A DNA stretch of 47,336 nucleotides, from NCBI GenBank assembly GCA_009711785.1, contig VENA01000065.1, positions 1 through 47,336 of the forward strand. The letters are read 5' to 3'. The notes under the pieces are model-generated. The model did no database searches. It had not been told where the DNA came from and saw only the letters and a program-made list of their open reading frames with translations. This stretch comes from Bacillota bacterium (GTDB taxonomy: Bacteria > Bacillota > Clostridia > Tissierellales > MES13). This document shows positions 8,723-17,259 of this stretch, piece after piece; the stretch's first letter is position 1; each line of letters starts with the position of its first letter. Position numbers and translations under genes: made by a program.

Positions 8723-9217
8723 ATGATTGATAAAAAAGGAAAGTTATTTGGTATTATTAATATTATAGATTTAGCTGTTTTACTGTTAATAGTATTAATA
8801 GTAGGAGCAGTGGGTTTCAGATTATTAGGTACTGAAAAAAGTGGAGTAGGAATTGGTAATAAAACAGAATACAAAGAAGTATATGTACATGTAAAAGCAA
8901 GGCTAAAGGACGAAGAATTAGCAAAAGAGTTTAAAAAAGGTGATAAGCTAGTTGCAAAAAATACTTATAATAGTGGTGTTATTGAATCTGTAAGTTATAA
9001 AGATGGTGAGTATACAGTAGAAAGTAAAGATGGGAATTTAAACTTAACAACACACCCTATATGGAAGGATATAGATATAGTTGTAAAACAAAAGGTAGAT
9101 GTAAGTGGTCCTACTATAAGTCTTGGAGGACAGGAAATAAGAGTAGGTGGAGACTTTTGGGTAAAAACACAGACTGCTCAAGTACAGGCAAAAATTTTAG
9201 CTATAGATATTAAATAA
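8723..9217 (+). CDS. DUF4330-type membrane-anchored protein
   Basis: A 164-residue protein. The N-terminus (MIDKKGKLFGIINIIDLAVLLLIVLIVGAVGF) pairs a short cytoplasmic KGKLFG motif with one membrane segment. This is the hallmark I associate with DUF4330 proteins, which are frequent in clostridial surface-polysaccharide clusters. The outer portion (residues 45-164) is beta-rich and ends with GGQEIRVGGDFWVKTQTAQVQAKILAID. Its function is not known. The one-base gap to the glycosyltransferase gene indicates tight coupling, so a structural role beside the export or polymerisation machinery is plausible. Confidence 0.72.
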   Translation: MIDKKGKLFGIINIIDLAVLLLIVLIVGAVGFRLLGTEKSGVGIGNKTEYKEVYVHVKARLKDEELAKEFKKGDKLVAKNTYNSGVIESVSYKDGEYTVESKDGNLNLTTHPIWKDIDIVVKQKVDVSGPTISLGGQEIRVGGDFWVKTQTAQVQAKILAIDIK

Positions 9218-9229
9218 AGGAGGATACTT

Positions 9230-9763
9230 ATGTACTGTAAAAATGAATTGTTTAAAAACAGTATAATATATAAACTATTCCTCTTTGTAATGAAGTTTTA
9301 TAATAATAGTAAAACTTCTAAACTTATAACTAACATAGAAACGTGGAGTAGAAATAGTTTTATTTATAAAACATTTAATAATTATGCTATGAAAAATTCT
9401 AAGGCTAAGTATTCATGTCTTTATAAAACTTTAAGTTTTATTGGAAAAAAATTTGATAAAATAGTGGGGACTATTCATAATTTCTTTAAAAATATAATAG
9501 TAAATAGTTATGTATATTCAGTTATAGTAGATTATAAAAAGGAAAAAGAAAATCCATTTCTTTTAATTGGTTTTTTAATAATTTCCTTTAATATTGGATA
9601 TCTTATAACGTCATTAATTTCAAATACGTTAACAGCAAATAAAAAAATATTTATTTCAATTAGTAATATTATTGGTATACTTAGTATCTTTAAAGGTAAG
9701 TATTTAATTGAATTATCTAAAGAAAGTGTAGTATATAGGATATATAAATATATAATAGATTAA
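9230..9763 (+). CDS. Orphan membrane protein in polysaccharide operon
   Basis: A 177-residue protein that I do not recognise. The first 110 residues are basic, rich in Asn, Lys and Tyr, and lack strong membrane segments. Two hydrophobic stretches follow, NPFLLIGFLIISFNIGYLITSLI (about 113-135) and KIFISISNIIGILSIF (about 142-157). The tail is short. GGAGG precedes the ATG and the gaps to both neighbours are 12 bases, so it is a genuine member of the operon between the DUF4330 protein and the ligase/polymerase. Its base composition is even more AT-rich than that of its neighbours. It could be a small partner of the polymerase. Confidence 0.65.
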   Translation: MYCKNELFKNSIIYKLFLFVMKFYNNSKTSKLITNIETWSRNSFIYKTFNNYAMKNSKAKYSCLYKTLSFIGKKFDKIVGTIHNFFKNIIVNSYVYSVIVDYKKEKENPFLLIGFLIISFNIGYLITSLISNTLTANKKIFISISNIIGILSIFKGKYLIELSKESVVYRIYKYIID

Positions 9764-9775
9764 GTTGGTGGTTTT

Positions 9776-11131
9776 ATGAAAAGGGCAGTATATGCTTTTG
9801 TTTTAGGTTTTGGCTTAATACTTGGAGTGTTAGGAGAAACTAATGGACTTTTTTTTCCATTAATGCTTATAGGTATTATTAGTGCAGGACTTATTTTATT
9901 AAATGATTATGAAAAGGGAACCTATATTATAGGTTCATATGCAATATTAGATTTTTTCATTAGAGAAATTGTAAAAAGTGCAACTTTAGGAAGTTTATGG
10001 GATGAGTTATTATTTGTATTTTTAGTTTTACTATGGATATATAAATGGTTTGTCCATAGAAGGGATAAAAGATATAAATGGACACCTTTAGAAGCACCTT
10101 TAATTATATTCTTTGGATTTAGTATTTTTCATTTGATCGTCAATTCGCCTGATGTGGTTATTTCAATAGAAGGTTTTAGGGCCGTTATACAATATATGCT
10201 TTGGTACTTTTTAGTTGTTCAATTACTTAAGACTAAAAAGGGTGCAAAGAGATTATATTTAATTATACTTTTTACAGGAATTATATTAGGATTCCATGGA
10301 GTATATCAATATATCATTGGAGTTGAGATGCCATCAAATTGGGTAGATAGTGTGGAAAAAGGGATAAGAACTAGAGTGTTTTCTATAATAGGAAGTCCTA
10401 ATATATTAGGAAGTATAATGACTCTTACTATACCTATGGGATTGTCTTTAGTTTATGCTGAAAGAAAGTATTTAAAGAAAATATTTTTCGCTATTTCAAC
10501 TATTGCAATGACAGGTTGTTTGGTATTTACTTTCTCTAGAGGAGCTTGGATAGGATTTATTGTAGCTATGGTAATATTTGTTTTATTAAAGGATAAAAGA
10601 CTAATAATACCAGGCATAGTTTTTATTATTATAATAATCATATTTGTACCATCGGTTACTGATAGAATGGCTTATATGATGAGTGAACATTATATTTCTA
10701 GAAGTTTAGAAGGTGGAAGATTAATAAGGTGGCTAACAGGTATAGAAATGTTAAAAGAAAGTCCACTTTTAGGTGTTGGATTAGGACATTTCGGTGGTGC
10801 AGTTGCAATGAATAATAATATTCCAGGAACCTTTTATATGGACAATTTTTATTTAAAGACAGCCGTTGAAATGGGAATACTAGGATTACTTGCTTATTTT
10901 TATTTAATGTATCAAGTGGTAATATGGAGTTATAGAACTTTAATTATTCTTGAGGATAAGTATTTAAAAAATATTATTATAGGAGCTTTGTCAGGTATGA
11001 CTGGGGTTTTAGCCCATAATTTTGTTGAAAATGTATTTGAAGTTCCTATGATGGTAACTTATTTTTGGATATTAGCAGGAATTATAATGTTTTTAAGACA
11101 CAGAAAAATACATGAAGATATATCTTGTTAG
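9776..11131 (+). CDS. O-antigen ligase / Wzy-like membrane protein
   Basis: A 451-residue polytopic protein with about ten to twelve membrane segments. It has the Wzy_C signature region: a large outer loop after residue 170 containing GVYQYIIGVEMPSNW and RTRVFSIIGSPNILGSIM, then FTFSRGAWIGF, and later GVGLGHFGGAVA with an essential-type His. The sequence closes with AHNFVENVFEVPMMVTYFWILAGI, as in many members. The family either polymerises lipid-linked repeat units or ligates a finished glycan to a carrier, and sequence alone does not separate these. Here it is the only candidate polymerase or ligase in the cluster. No flippase (Wzx-like) gene is visible in the window. Confidence 0.88.
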   Translation: MKRAVYAFVLGFGLILGVLGETNGLFFPLMLIGIISAGLILLNDYEKGTYIIGSYAILDFFIREIVKSATLGSLWDELLFVFLVLLWIYKWFVHRRDKRYKWTPLEAPLIIFFGFSIFHLIVNSPDVVISIEGFRAVIQYMLWYFLVVQLLKTKKGAKRLYLIILFTGIILGFHGVYQYIIGVEMPSNWVDSVEKGIRTRVFSIIGSPNILGSIMTLTIPMGLSLVYAERKYLKKIFFAISTIAMTGCLVFTFSRGAWIGFIVAMVIFVLLKDKRLIIPGIVFIIIIIIFVPSVTDRMAYMMSEHYISRSLEGGRLIRWLTGIEMLKESPLLGVGLGHFGGAVAMNNNIPGTFYMDNFYLKTAVEMGILGLLAYFYLMYQVVIWSYRTLIILEDKYLKNIIIGALSGMTGVLAHNFVENVFEVPMMVTYFWILAGIIMFLRHRKIHEDISC

Positions 11132-11134
11132 TTA

Positions 11135-11168
11135 ACCTGGGGACATATATCGACAATATTTCCCCGGT
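11135..11168 (+). promoter_or_regulatory. Hairpin between ligase gene and secreted protein
   Basis: ACC(T)GGGGA (11135-11143) can pair with TCCCCGGT (11161-11168), leaving a 17-base loop that contains ATCGACAAT. No T-run follows, so it is not an ordinary terminator. It is unusually GC-rich for this genome. It could be an RNA element, a processing site or a DNA-binding site for the next gene. Confidence 0.35.
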
Positions 11169-11203
11169 AATAAAGTATAGTCCATAAACTGGAGGGAAAA
11201 TAC

Positions 11204-11737
11204 ATGCGGATAAAAAATAAAAAATGGTTAGTTTTATTAGTATTAATTGGTTTAACTGTAATTGGAGGAAAGACATTTGCTGATCCAGGAGCTGAAGAGG
11301 ATCCTTTAGTTACTTTAAGTTACGTTGAAAAAAGAATAGAACAAGTGAAATATTATATCGATCAGAAAATAGGAGACGTTTTAACAGCAACAGATGAAAA
11401 TTCAAATGAAATAAAGGAAATTAATAATCAATTAGAAGAGATTAATAATAATGAAAATAATACCTCTAAAGGTAGTTCGCTTACAGTTATTCAATTAAAA
11501 GAAGGACAAAAGCTTATTTGCAATAAAGGAACTGAGATAATTGTAAGAAGTGGGAAGGTAAGTGCCATTACAAGTGAGTTAGGGGGACTGTCGGATATAA
11601 CTTCAGCTAAGGATTTAAAGATGAATGAGAATGTAGAAAAAAATCATCTGATTATTATACCCCGTGATGATGGGAGAGGTGTTTTAGCTATTAAAAATTC
11701 ATATATAATGGTTACAGGAGGTTATGAAATCAAGTAA
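11204..11737 (+). CDS. Secreted protein of unknown function
   Basis: A 177-residue exported protein. The signal peptide is about residues 1-26 (LVLLVLIGLTVIGGKTFA, then D). The mature N-terminus DPGAEEDPLVTLSYVEKRIEQ leads into a coiled coil with an Asn-rich stretch (about 45-85). The C-terminal domain (about 90-177) is beta-rich: GQKLICNKGTEIIVRSGK, GGLSDITSAKDL, NHLIIIPRDDGRGVLAI and ITMVTGGY-like strands. I recall this domain as a conserved hypothetical in Clostridia, often beside polysaccharide genes, but no function is established. It lacks a lipobox, sortase motif and membrane anchor, so it probably stays in the wall by binding. It starts at ATG with GGAGGG. Confidence 0.72.
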   Translation: MRIKNKKWLVLLVLIGLTVIGGKTFADPGAEEDPLVTLSYVEKRIEQVKYYIDQKIGDVLTATDENSNEIKEINNQLEEINNNENNTSKGSSLTVIQLKEGQKLICNKGTEIIVRSGKVSAITSELGGLSDITSAKDLKMNENVEKNHLIIIPRDDGRGVLAIKNSYIMVTGGYEIK

Positions 11738-11762
11738 CCTAATGTAAAAAGGAGATATATAA

Positions 11763-12608
11763 ATGGGATTTAAAACTAACATATTAAAAAGTACAAACAA
11801 ATTATTTCCCTTGCCTACCCATCCATTTAATTTGCAAAATGAAGGAAAAAAAACCTATGCAAGATGGCAGTATGAAAAGGGAGAAGATACAATAAAGTTT
11901 TTCTTAGATAGTGTTAATATTAAGGAAATGTTTTATAACAAAGAGGTACTTGATATTGGATGTGGTGCAGCAGGTAAAACTCTTTATTATGCTTCTAATA
12001 ATGCAAAGAAAGTCTATGGAGTGGACGTAGTAGATGGATATAAAAAAGAAGCTAATAAATTAGCTGAAGATTTAGGGCTAGAAGAAAGGTTTGAATTTTT
12101 ATTAGAAGATGCAAAGGAAATGTCCTTTGATGATAATAGCTTTGATGTTATTATAATAAATGATGCTATGGAGCATGTGGATTTTCCTAAAGAAGTTTTA
12201 GATGAGTGTTATAGAGTATTAAAACCTGAAGGTAAAATATTTTTAAATTTCCCTCCATATTATCATCCCTTTGGAGCTCATTTAAGTGATGTGATTGGTA
12301 TACCATGGGTTCATTTATTTTTTAATGATGATACCTTGATAAAGGGATATAAGGATTTAGTTAAAAATTTACCTGATGGTGATAAAAGAATTAAATTTAG
12401 AATAAGTAAAGATAATAAGGGAAATGAATATTTCTCTTATATAAATAAAATGACAATAAAAAGGTTTAATAATATATTACCTAAAACAGATTTTAAAATA
12501 AGGTATTATAAAGAAGTGCCACTTAGAAACTTTTTTAAACCATTAACTTTAATACCAGGTATAAAAGAAGCCTTTGTAAAGATGGTAGTTGTGATTTTAG
12601 AAAAATAA
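11763..12608 (+). CDS. SAM-dependent methyltransferase
   Basis: A 281-residue class I methyltransferase. Motif I is VLDIGCGAAGKTLYYAS (about residues 62-78), motif II ends in VYGVDVVDG, motif III is FEFLLEDAKEMSF, and the post-III strand is DVIIINDAMEHV, followed by LDECYRVLKPEGKIFLNFPPYYH. The C-terminal region (190-281) is an extra domain typical of methyltransferases in polysaccharide clusters. The location between a secreted protein and csaB suggests that it methylates a sugar or a glycan end. Chain-terminating methylation is one possibility. Substrate unknown. Confidence 0.87.
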   Translation: MGFKTNILKSTNKLFPLPTHPFNLQNEGKKTYARWQYEKGEDTIKFFLDSVNIKEMFYNKEVLDIGCGAAGKTLYYASNNAKKVYGVDVVDGYKKEANKLAEDLGLEERFEFLLEDAKEMSFDDNSFDVIIINDAMEHVDFPKEVLDECYRVLKPEGKIFLNFPPYYHPFGAHLSDVIGIPWVHLFFNDDTLIKGYKDLVKNLPDGDKRIKFRISKDNKGNEYFSYINKMTIKRFNNILPKTDFKIRYYKEVPLRNFFKPLTLIPGIKEAFVKMVVVILEK

Positions 12609-12636
12609 TAGGAAAATATTTAAAGGAGTTAAATCC

Positions 12637-13740
12637 ATGGAAGATAAAAATAAAGTTATTTTATCTGGATATTATGGCTTTGATAATAGCGGTGATGATG
12701 CAATATTAAAAGCTGTTATTTCAGATTTAAAAGTTGAAGATGAAAATCTTGATATTACTGTATTTTCTAAAAATCCAGATAAAACAAAGAAAAACTATGG
12801 GGTAAAATCAATAGATAGATTTAATATAATATCTATTATAAAAGAAATTTATAATACTGATATTTTTATAAGTGGTGGAGGAAGTCTTCTTCAGGATGTA
12901 ACGAGTACAAAATCCATAATTTATTATTTAGCTTTAATTTATATATCAAAAATATTAAATAAACCAGTTATAGTTTATGCAAATGGAATAGGGCCTATAA
13001 ATAGAAAATTCAACAGATTCCTTACAAAGAAAATGTTAAATAAGGTAGATAAAATTTCTTTAAGAGATGTTAACTCTAAAAAAACTGTTGAAGACTTAGG
13101 AGTAAAGAATAAAAATATTACAGTAACTGCAGATCCTGTTTATACTTTAAAACCTGCTGATAAAAAAAGGGTAAAAGAAATTTTAAATTATGAAAATATA
13201 CCTACAGATAAACCATTAATAGGAGTAGCCATTAGAGACTGGAATAATTCAGATAAATTATTAAAGGTAATACCAGAGGCTATAGATTATATATCAAATA
13301 ATTATAATGCTAATGTTATATTAATACCTATGCATTACCCAGAAGACTTAAGAATAAGTAAAAAAGCAATTGATTTAACAAAGACAGATTGTTTTTTAAT
13401 TTCAGAAAAATATAGTGTTGAAGAACTTATGGGAGTTATAAACAATTTAGAGATGATTATAGCTATGAGATTACACTCATTAATATATGCCGCGACTCAA
13501 GCTGTTCCTATGGTTGGAATAGTATATGATCCAAAGGTTGATGGATTTATGGATACAATAGGTTTAGAAAGTAAGATAAACATAGATGAATTAGAAAAAG
13601 TTGAGCTTTTTACTAAAATAGAAAATGTATGGAATAATAAAACTAATATAAATAAACATCTTTTAGAAAGTAGAGAAAAATTCAGAAAAAAAGCCCATGA
13701 GAATGTAAAAATGGTTCTAGATTTATTAAAAAGCAGGTGA
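12637..13740 (+). CDS. csaB: Polysaccharide pyruvyl transferase CsaB
   Basis: A 367-residue pyruvyl transferase. The N-terminal SGYYGFDNSGDDAILKA and the ISGGGSLLQDVTSTKS motif (near 84-99) are characteristic of CsaB. The C-terminal half contains AMRLHSLIYAATQAVPMVGI, also typical. CsaB adds a ketal-linked pyruvate from phosphoenolpyruvate to a ManNAc-type sugar of the secondary cell-wall polymer. The pyruvate then binds SLH domains of S-layer proteins. Its presence with wecC and a TagA-type enzyme makes an SLH-type surface anchoring system likely. No SLH protein lies in this window. The next gene begins within a few bases, so the two are translationally coupled. Confidence 0.93.
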   Translation: MEDKNKVILSGYYGFDNSGDDAILKAVISDLKVEDENLDITVFSKNPDKTKKNYGVKSIDRFNIISIIKEIYNTDIFISGGGSLLQDVTSTKSIIYYLALIYISKILNKPVIVYANGIGPINRKFNRFLTKKMLNKVDKISLRDVNSKKTVEDLGVKNKNITVTADPVYTLKPADKKRVKEILNYENIPTDKPLIGVAIRDWNNSDKLLKVIPEAIDYISNNYNANVILIPMHYPEDLRISKKAIDLTKTDCFLISEKYSVEELMGVINNLEMIIAMRLHSLIYAATQAVPMVGIVYDPKVDGFMDTIGLESKINIDELEKVELFTKIENVWNNKTNINKHLLESREKFRKKAHENVKMVLDLLKSR

Positions 13741-13744
13741 TGTG

Positions 13745-14503
13745 ATGAAAAAAAAAGTAAGTATAATGGATGTAGATATTGATAAAATAACTTTAAGAGA
13801 GGCAAATAAAAAAGTAGAAGATTTTTTAATAAAAGAAAAGCCAAGTGTTATATATACACCTAATACAGAAATTATAATGGCTGCTGATAAAGATCCCTTT
13901 CTTAAAGATATTTTAAATGATGGGGACTTAACAATAGCAGATGGAATAGGACTTGTTTACGCTTCAAGAATTAAAAATAAGGATTTACCAGAAAGGGTTA
14001 CAGGTTATGACCTTTCAATGAATATTTTAAAAATTGCAAATGAATTTGGTTATAGTATTTTCCTACTTGGAGGGAAAGAAGGAATTGCTAAAACCGCTAA
14101 AAAAAGAATTAAAGAAAAATATCCAAATATTAAGGTAGTAGGTGTACAAAATGGTTATTTTAAAGGTACACATATCGGATTTAATGACCATAAAGAAGAA
14201 AGAAAAATTATAAGTGATATTAATAAGTCAAAGGCAGATATATTATTTGTTGGCTTAGGAGCACCTAAACAGGAATTTTGGATACATGAAAATAAAACTA
14301 AACTTAATAATAAAGTGATTATAGGAAATGGAGGAACAATAGACCATTTAGCAGGAATAGTAAAAAGAGCTCCTAAAATATATCAAAATTTAGGTATAGA
14401 GTGGCTTTATAGACTTATAAAAGAGCCTAATAGAATAAAAAGACAAAAAGTACTTCCTTTATTTGTACTTAAAGTTTTGTTTTCTAAGAATATAATTAGA
14501 TGA
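13745..14503 (+). CDS. tagA: WecG/TagA/CpsF-family glycosyltransferase
   Basis: A 252-residue GT26 glycosyltransferase. TPNTEIIMAADKDPFLKDIL and GDLTIADGIGLVYASR form the conserved N-terminal block. LGGKEGIAKTAKKRIKEKYP and LFVGLGAPKQEFWIHEN follow, and the C-terminal EWLYRLIKEPNR is the usual membrane-attachment helix. In wall teichoic acid synthesis TagA adds ManNAc to lipid-linked GlcNAc, and beside csaB it is thought to start the secondary cell-wall polymer. ATG 13745 is preferred to GTG 13742 because AGGTGA lies directly against the earlier codon. It ends the polysaccharide run proper. Confidence 0.9.
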   Translation: MKKKVSIMDVDIDKITLREANKKVEDFLIKEKPSVIYTPNTEIIMAADKDPFLKDILNDGDLTIADGIGLVYASRIKNKDLPERVTGYDLSMNILKIANEFGYSIFLLGGKEGIAKTAKKRIKEKYPNIKVVGVQNGYFKGTHIGFNDHKEERKIISDINKSKADILFVGLGAPKQEFWIHENKTKLNNKVIIGNGGTIDHLAGIVKRAPKIYQNLGIEWLYRLIKEPNRIKRQKVLPLFVLKVLFSKNIIR

Positions 14504-14518
14504 TAAAGGGGGATAACA

Positions 14519-15385
14519 ATGAAATTACTTGGAAGGAATTGGTATAATTATGTAATTGAATATTTAATGATAGCCTTAGGCACACTAACATTAGCTTTGG
14601 CATTGAATATATTTTTAGAACCTAATACTGTCGCTCCTGGTGGAGTAACAGGTTTGGCTATAGTTATTAAAAAGGTGACAGATGGACTTTTTAAGGTTTA
14701 TTTAACTAACCTTTTGATTAACATACCATTATTTATTATTGGTGTATTAGTTATTGGAAAATCCTTTGGATTTAAAACGTTATATGGAACATTGGCTTTA
14801 TCTTTTTTTATTAGATTTTTGCCACACACCAGCGCCACAGATAATTTGCTTTTAGCATCCATATTTGGTGGAGTGCTATCAGGTATAGGTCTTGGGCTGG
14901 TTTTTAAATTTGGAGGAACAACTGGTGGAACAGATTTAGCAGGTTCTATACTAAATAAATTTTTCCCAGGATTCTCCACAGCAAACTTAATGATGTTTAT
15001 AGATTTATTTGTTGTTGCCAGTGCAGGAATTGTAGATCAAAAATTAGAAACATCACTATATTCCATAATAGCTTTATATATTACTGTAAAGGTAATAGAC
15101 CAATTCCTAGAAGGAATGGGATATGCAAAGGCATTTTATATAATTTCTACCCGGCCTGATGATATAGGAGATGCTATACTTAAAAATTTAAACAGAGGAG
15201 TTACAGTTTTAAAGGGTAGAGGTATGTATACTGGCAATGATAGAGATGTATTATTATGTGTAGTTAATAGAGCACAAATAACAAAATTAAAAAAACTTGT
15301 TCACCAAATTGATAATCAAGCATTTGTTATGGTAACTGATGCTAATGAAGTATTAGGTGAGGGTTTTAAAAAGATAGAAAGTTAA
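14519..15385 (+). CDS. YitT-family membrane protein
   Basis: A 288-residue protein with about five or six membrane segments in residues 10-200 and a C-terminal soluble DUF2179 domain. The membrane part has the repeated pattern NIFLEPNTVAPGGVTGLAIV and FGGTTGGTDLAG. The soluble part includes RGVTVLKGRGMYTG and LLCVVNRAQITKLKKLVHQID. The fold resembles a small transporter with a regulatory tail, but no substrate is firmly established for the family. It follows the TagA-type gene by 15 bases and precedes transketolase by 12, so it is transcribed with both. Whether it works with either is unknown. Confidence 0.9.
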   Translation: MKLLGRNWYNYVIEYLMIALGTLTLALALNIFLEPNTVAPGGVTGLAIVIKKVTDGLFKVYLTNLLINIPLFIIGVLVIGKSFGFKTLYGTLALSFFIRFLPHTSATDNLLLASIFGGVLSGIGLGLVFKFGGTTGGTDLAGSILNKFFPGFSTANLMMFIDLFVVASAGIVDQKLETSLYSIIALYITVKVIDQFLEGMGYAKAFYIISTRPDDIGDAILKNLNRGVTVLKGRGMYTGNDRDVLLCVVNRAQITKLKKLVHQIDNQAFVMVTDANEVLGEGFKKIES

Positions 15386-15397
15386 GGAGGTTTAACA

Positions 15398-16210
15398 ATG
15401 GATGAATTAAAAAAGATATCAAACACTTTAAGAAAAGACATAGTTAAAATGCTTAATGAAGCTTCATCTGGACATCCTGGAGGTTCATTATCAGCATGTG
15501 AGATAGTTACTACACTATTTTTTGATGAAATGAATATTGATCCTAAAAACCCTAATATGGAAAATAGGGATAGGTTTGTTTTATCAAAGGGTCATGCTGC
15601 ACCAGTTTTATATGCAGCTTTAGCTGAGAAAGGATATTTTCAAAAAGAAGAGTTAATGAAATTAAGAAAGACAGGTGCAATGCTTCAAGGACACCCTGAT
15701 ATGAAAGGAACACCTGGTGTTGATATGTCTACTGGTTCTTTAGGACAGGGATTATCTTCAGCAAATGGAATGGCTTTATCATTTAAATTAGATAAAAAAG
15801 ATTCTAGAGTTTATGTATTATTAGGTGATGGAGAATTACAAGAAGGAATGGTTTGGGAGGCAGCTATGTTTTCTGCACATAACAAATTAGACAATTTAAC
15901 TGCCTTTATCGATCACAATGGACTTCAAATTGATGGTGAAAATAAAGAAGTTATGAATGTAGAACCCCTTAATAAAAAATTTGAAGCCTTTGGATGGAAT
16001 GTAATAAAAATAGATGGCCATGATTTTAAAGAGATTAAAAATGCAATAAAAGAAAGTAAAAAAACAAAGGATAAACCTACTGTTGTAATAGCAAAGACAG
16101 TTAAAGGAAAAGGAGTTTCATATATGGAAGATAAAGCAGGATGGCATGGAAAAGCTCCTAGTGATGAAGAAACTGAAAAAGCACTTAAAGAACTTGGGGG
16201 TGAATTATAA
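15398..16210 (+). CDS. Transketolase N-terminal subunit
   Basis: A 270-residue split transketolase subunit corresponding to the thiamine-diphosphate pyrophosphate-binding domain. Markers are SSGHPGGSLSACEIVT, DRFVLSKGHAAPVLYA, and the ThDP/Mg motif GDGELQEGMVWEAAM followed by IDHNGLQIDG. A C-terminal WHGKAP closes the domain. Transketolase moves two-carbon units between pentose-phosphate and glycolytic sugars. The stop overlaps the start of the second subunit by one base (TAATG), which ensures equal synthesis of both halves. The split form is common in Clostridia and Archaea. Confidence 0.95.
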   Translation: MDELKKISNTLRKDIVKMLNEASSGHPGGSLSACEIVTTLFFDEMNIDPKNPNMENRDRFVLSKGHAAPVLYAALAEKGYFQKEELMKLRKTGAMLQGHPDMKGTPGVDMSTGSLGQGLSSANGMALSFKLDKKDSRVYVLLGDGELQEGMVWEAAMFSAHNKLDNLTAFIDHNGLQIDGENKEVMNVEPLNKKFEAFGWNVIKIDGHDFKEIKNAIKESKKTKDKPTVVIAKTVKGKGVSYMEDKAGWHGKAPSDEETEKALKELGGEL

Positions 16211-17139
16211 TGACAATGAAGGCTACAAGGGATGCATATGGTGAGGCATTAAAGGAATTAGCTAAAGAAAATGAAAATGTGGTAGTTTTTGATGCTGATT
16301 TATCAAAATCAACTAGGACAGCTAAATTTAAAGAGGTTTGTCCAGAAAGATTTATAAATGTTGGTATAGCAGAACAAAATTTAATAGGAACTGCTGCTGG
16401 TTTATCTACAACAGGGAAAATACCCTTTGCAAGTACATTTGCTATGTTTGCCAGTGGAAGAGCCTTTGAAATAATCAGAAATTCAGTAGCATATCCAAAG
16501 TTAAATGTAAAAATAGCTGCAACACATGCTGGAATAACTGTTGGAGAAGATGGCGCTTCCCATCAATCTGTAGAAGATATAAGTTTAATGAGAAGTATAC
16601 CTAATATGACAGTTTTAAATCCTGCTGATTTCTTTGAAGCTAAAAAGGCAGTATTTAAAGCAGCTGAATATAAAGGTCCTGTATATATTAGACTAGGTAG
16701 AGGTAAGGTGCCTAGAATATATAATGAAGATTATAATTTCGAAATAGGTAAAGGAGACCTTTTAAAGGAAGGTAAAGATGTAACTATTATAGCTACAGGA
16801 ATGATGGTTTCAAAAGCCTTAGAAGCTAGAGAAAAGTTACTTAAAGAAGGTATAGAAGCAAGGGTTATTAATATACATACAATAAAACCCATAGATAAAG
16901 ATATAATAATTAAAGCAGCAAAGGAAACTAAAGCGATAGTAACAGCTGAAGAACACAGTATAATAGGAGGACTTGGAAGTGCTGTAACAGAAGTAGTTTC
17001 AGAAAATGCTCCTATAAAGGTTAAAAGAGTTGGAATTAAAGATGTATTTGGAGAATCAGGAAAAGCTGATGAACTTATCGAGAAATATGGTTTAACAGCA
17101 GATAATTTAACTAAAGAAGTTAAAGAAGTATTAAAATAG
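16210..17139 (+). CDS. Transketolase C-terminal subunit
   Basis: A 309-residue subunit with the pyrimidine-binding and C-terminal domains. DADLSKSTRTAKF and FINVGIAEQNLIGTAAGLS carry the conserved Glu that activates the ThDP ring. THAGITVGEDGASHQSVEDI is the classic substrate-site His motif. The C-terminal domain has VTAEEHSIIGGLGSAV. GGGGGTGA about nine bases upstream supports the ATG at 16210. It pairs with the upstream subunit to make the active enzyme, and a strong terminator follows directly. Confidence 0.95.
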   Translation: MTMKATRDAYGEALKELAKENENVVVFDADLSKSTRTAKFKEVCPERFINVGIAEQNLIGTAAGLSTTGKIPFASTFAMFASGRAFEIIRNSVAYPKLNVKIAATHAGITVGEDGASHQSVEDISLMRSIPNMTVLNPADFFEAKKAVFKAAEYKGPVYIRLGRGKVPRIYNEDYNFEIGKGDLLKEGKDVTIIATGMMVSKALEAREKLLKEGIEARVINIHTIKPIDKDIIIKAAKETKAIVTAEEHSIIGGLGSAVTEVVSENAPIKVKRVGIKDVFGESGKADELIEKYGLTADNLTKEVKEVLK

Positions 17140-17140
17140 A

Positions 17141-17170
17141 AATAAGGTGGAATTTCCACCTTATTTTTTT
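17141..17170 (+). terminator. Intrinsic terminator after transketolase
   Basis: AATAAGGTGGA and TCCACCTTATT form an 11-pair stem with a short ATT loop, followed by seven T. This marks the end of the long transcript that runs from the polysaccharide genes. Confidence 0.93.
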
Positions 17171-17259
17171 TATGTATTTTTTTAATATATTCCTTTTCTA
17201 ATCATATTATTAAAAGATTAAGAATAATATTTATAAATTAGACTTTGAGGGGGTATTTG

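Noticed and set aside
16731..17159. 142-codon open frame on the - strand inside transketolase
   Set aside because: It is fully within a strongly conserved + strand gene, and its translation is low-complexity Ser/Leu/Ile of the type produced opposite AT-rich coding DNA.
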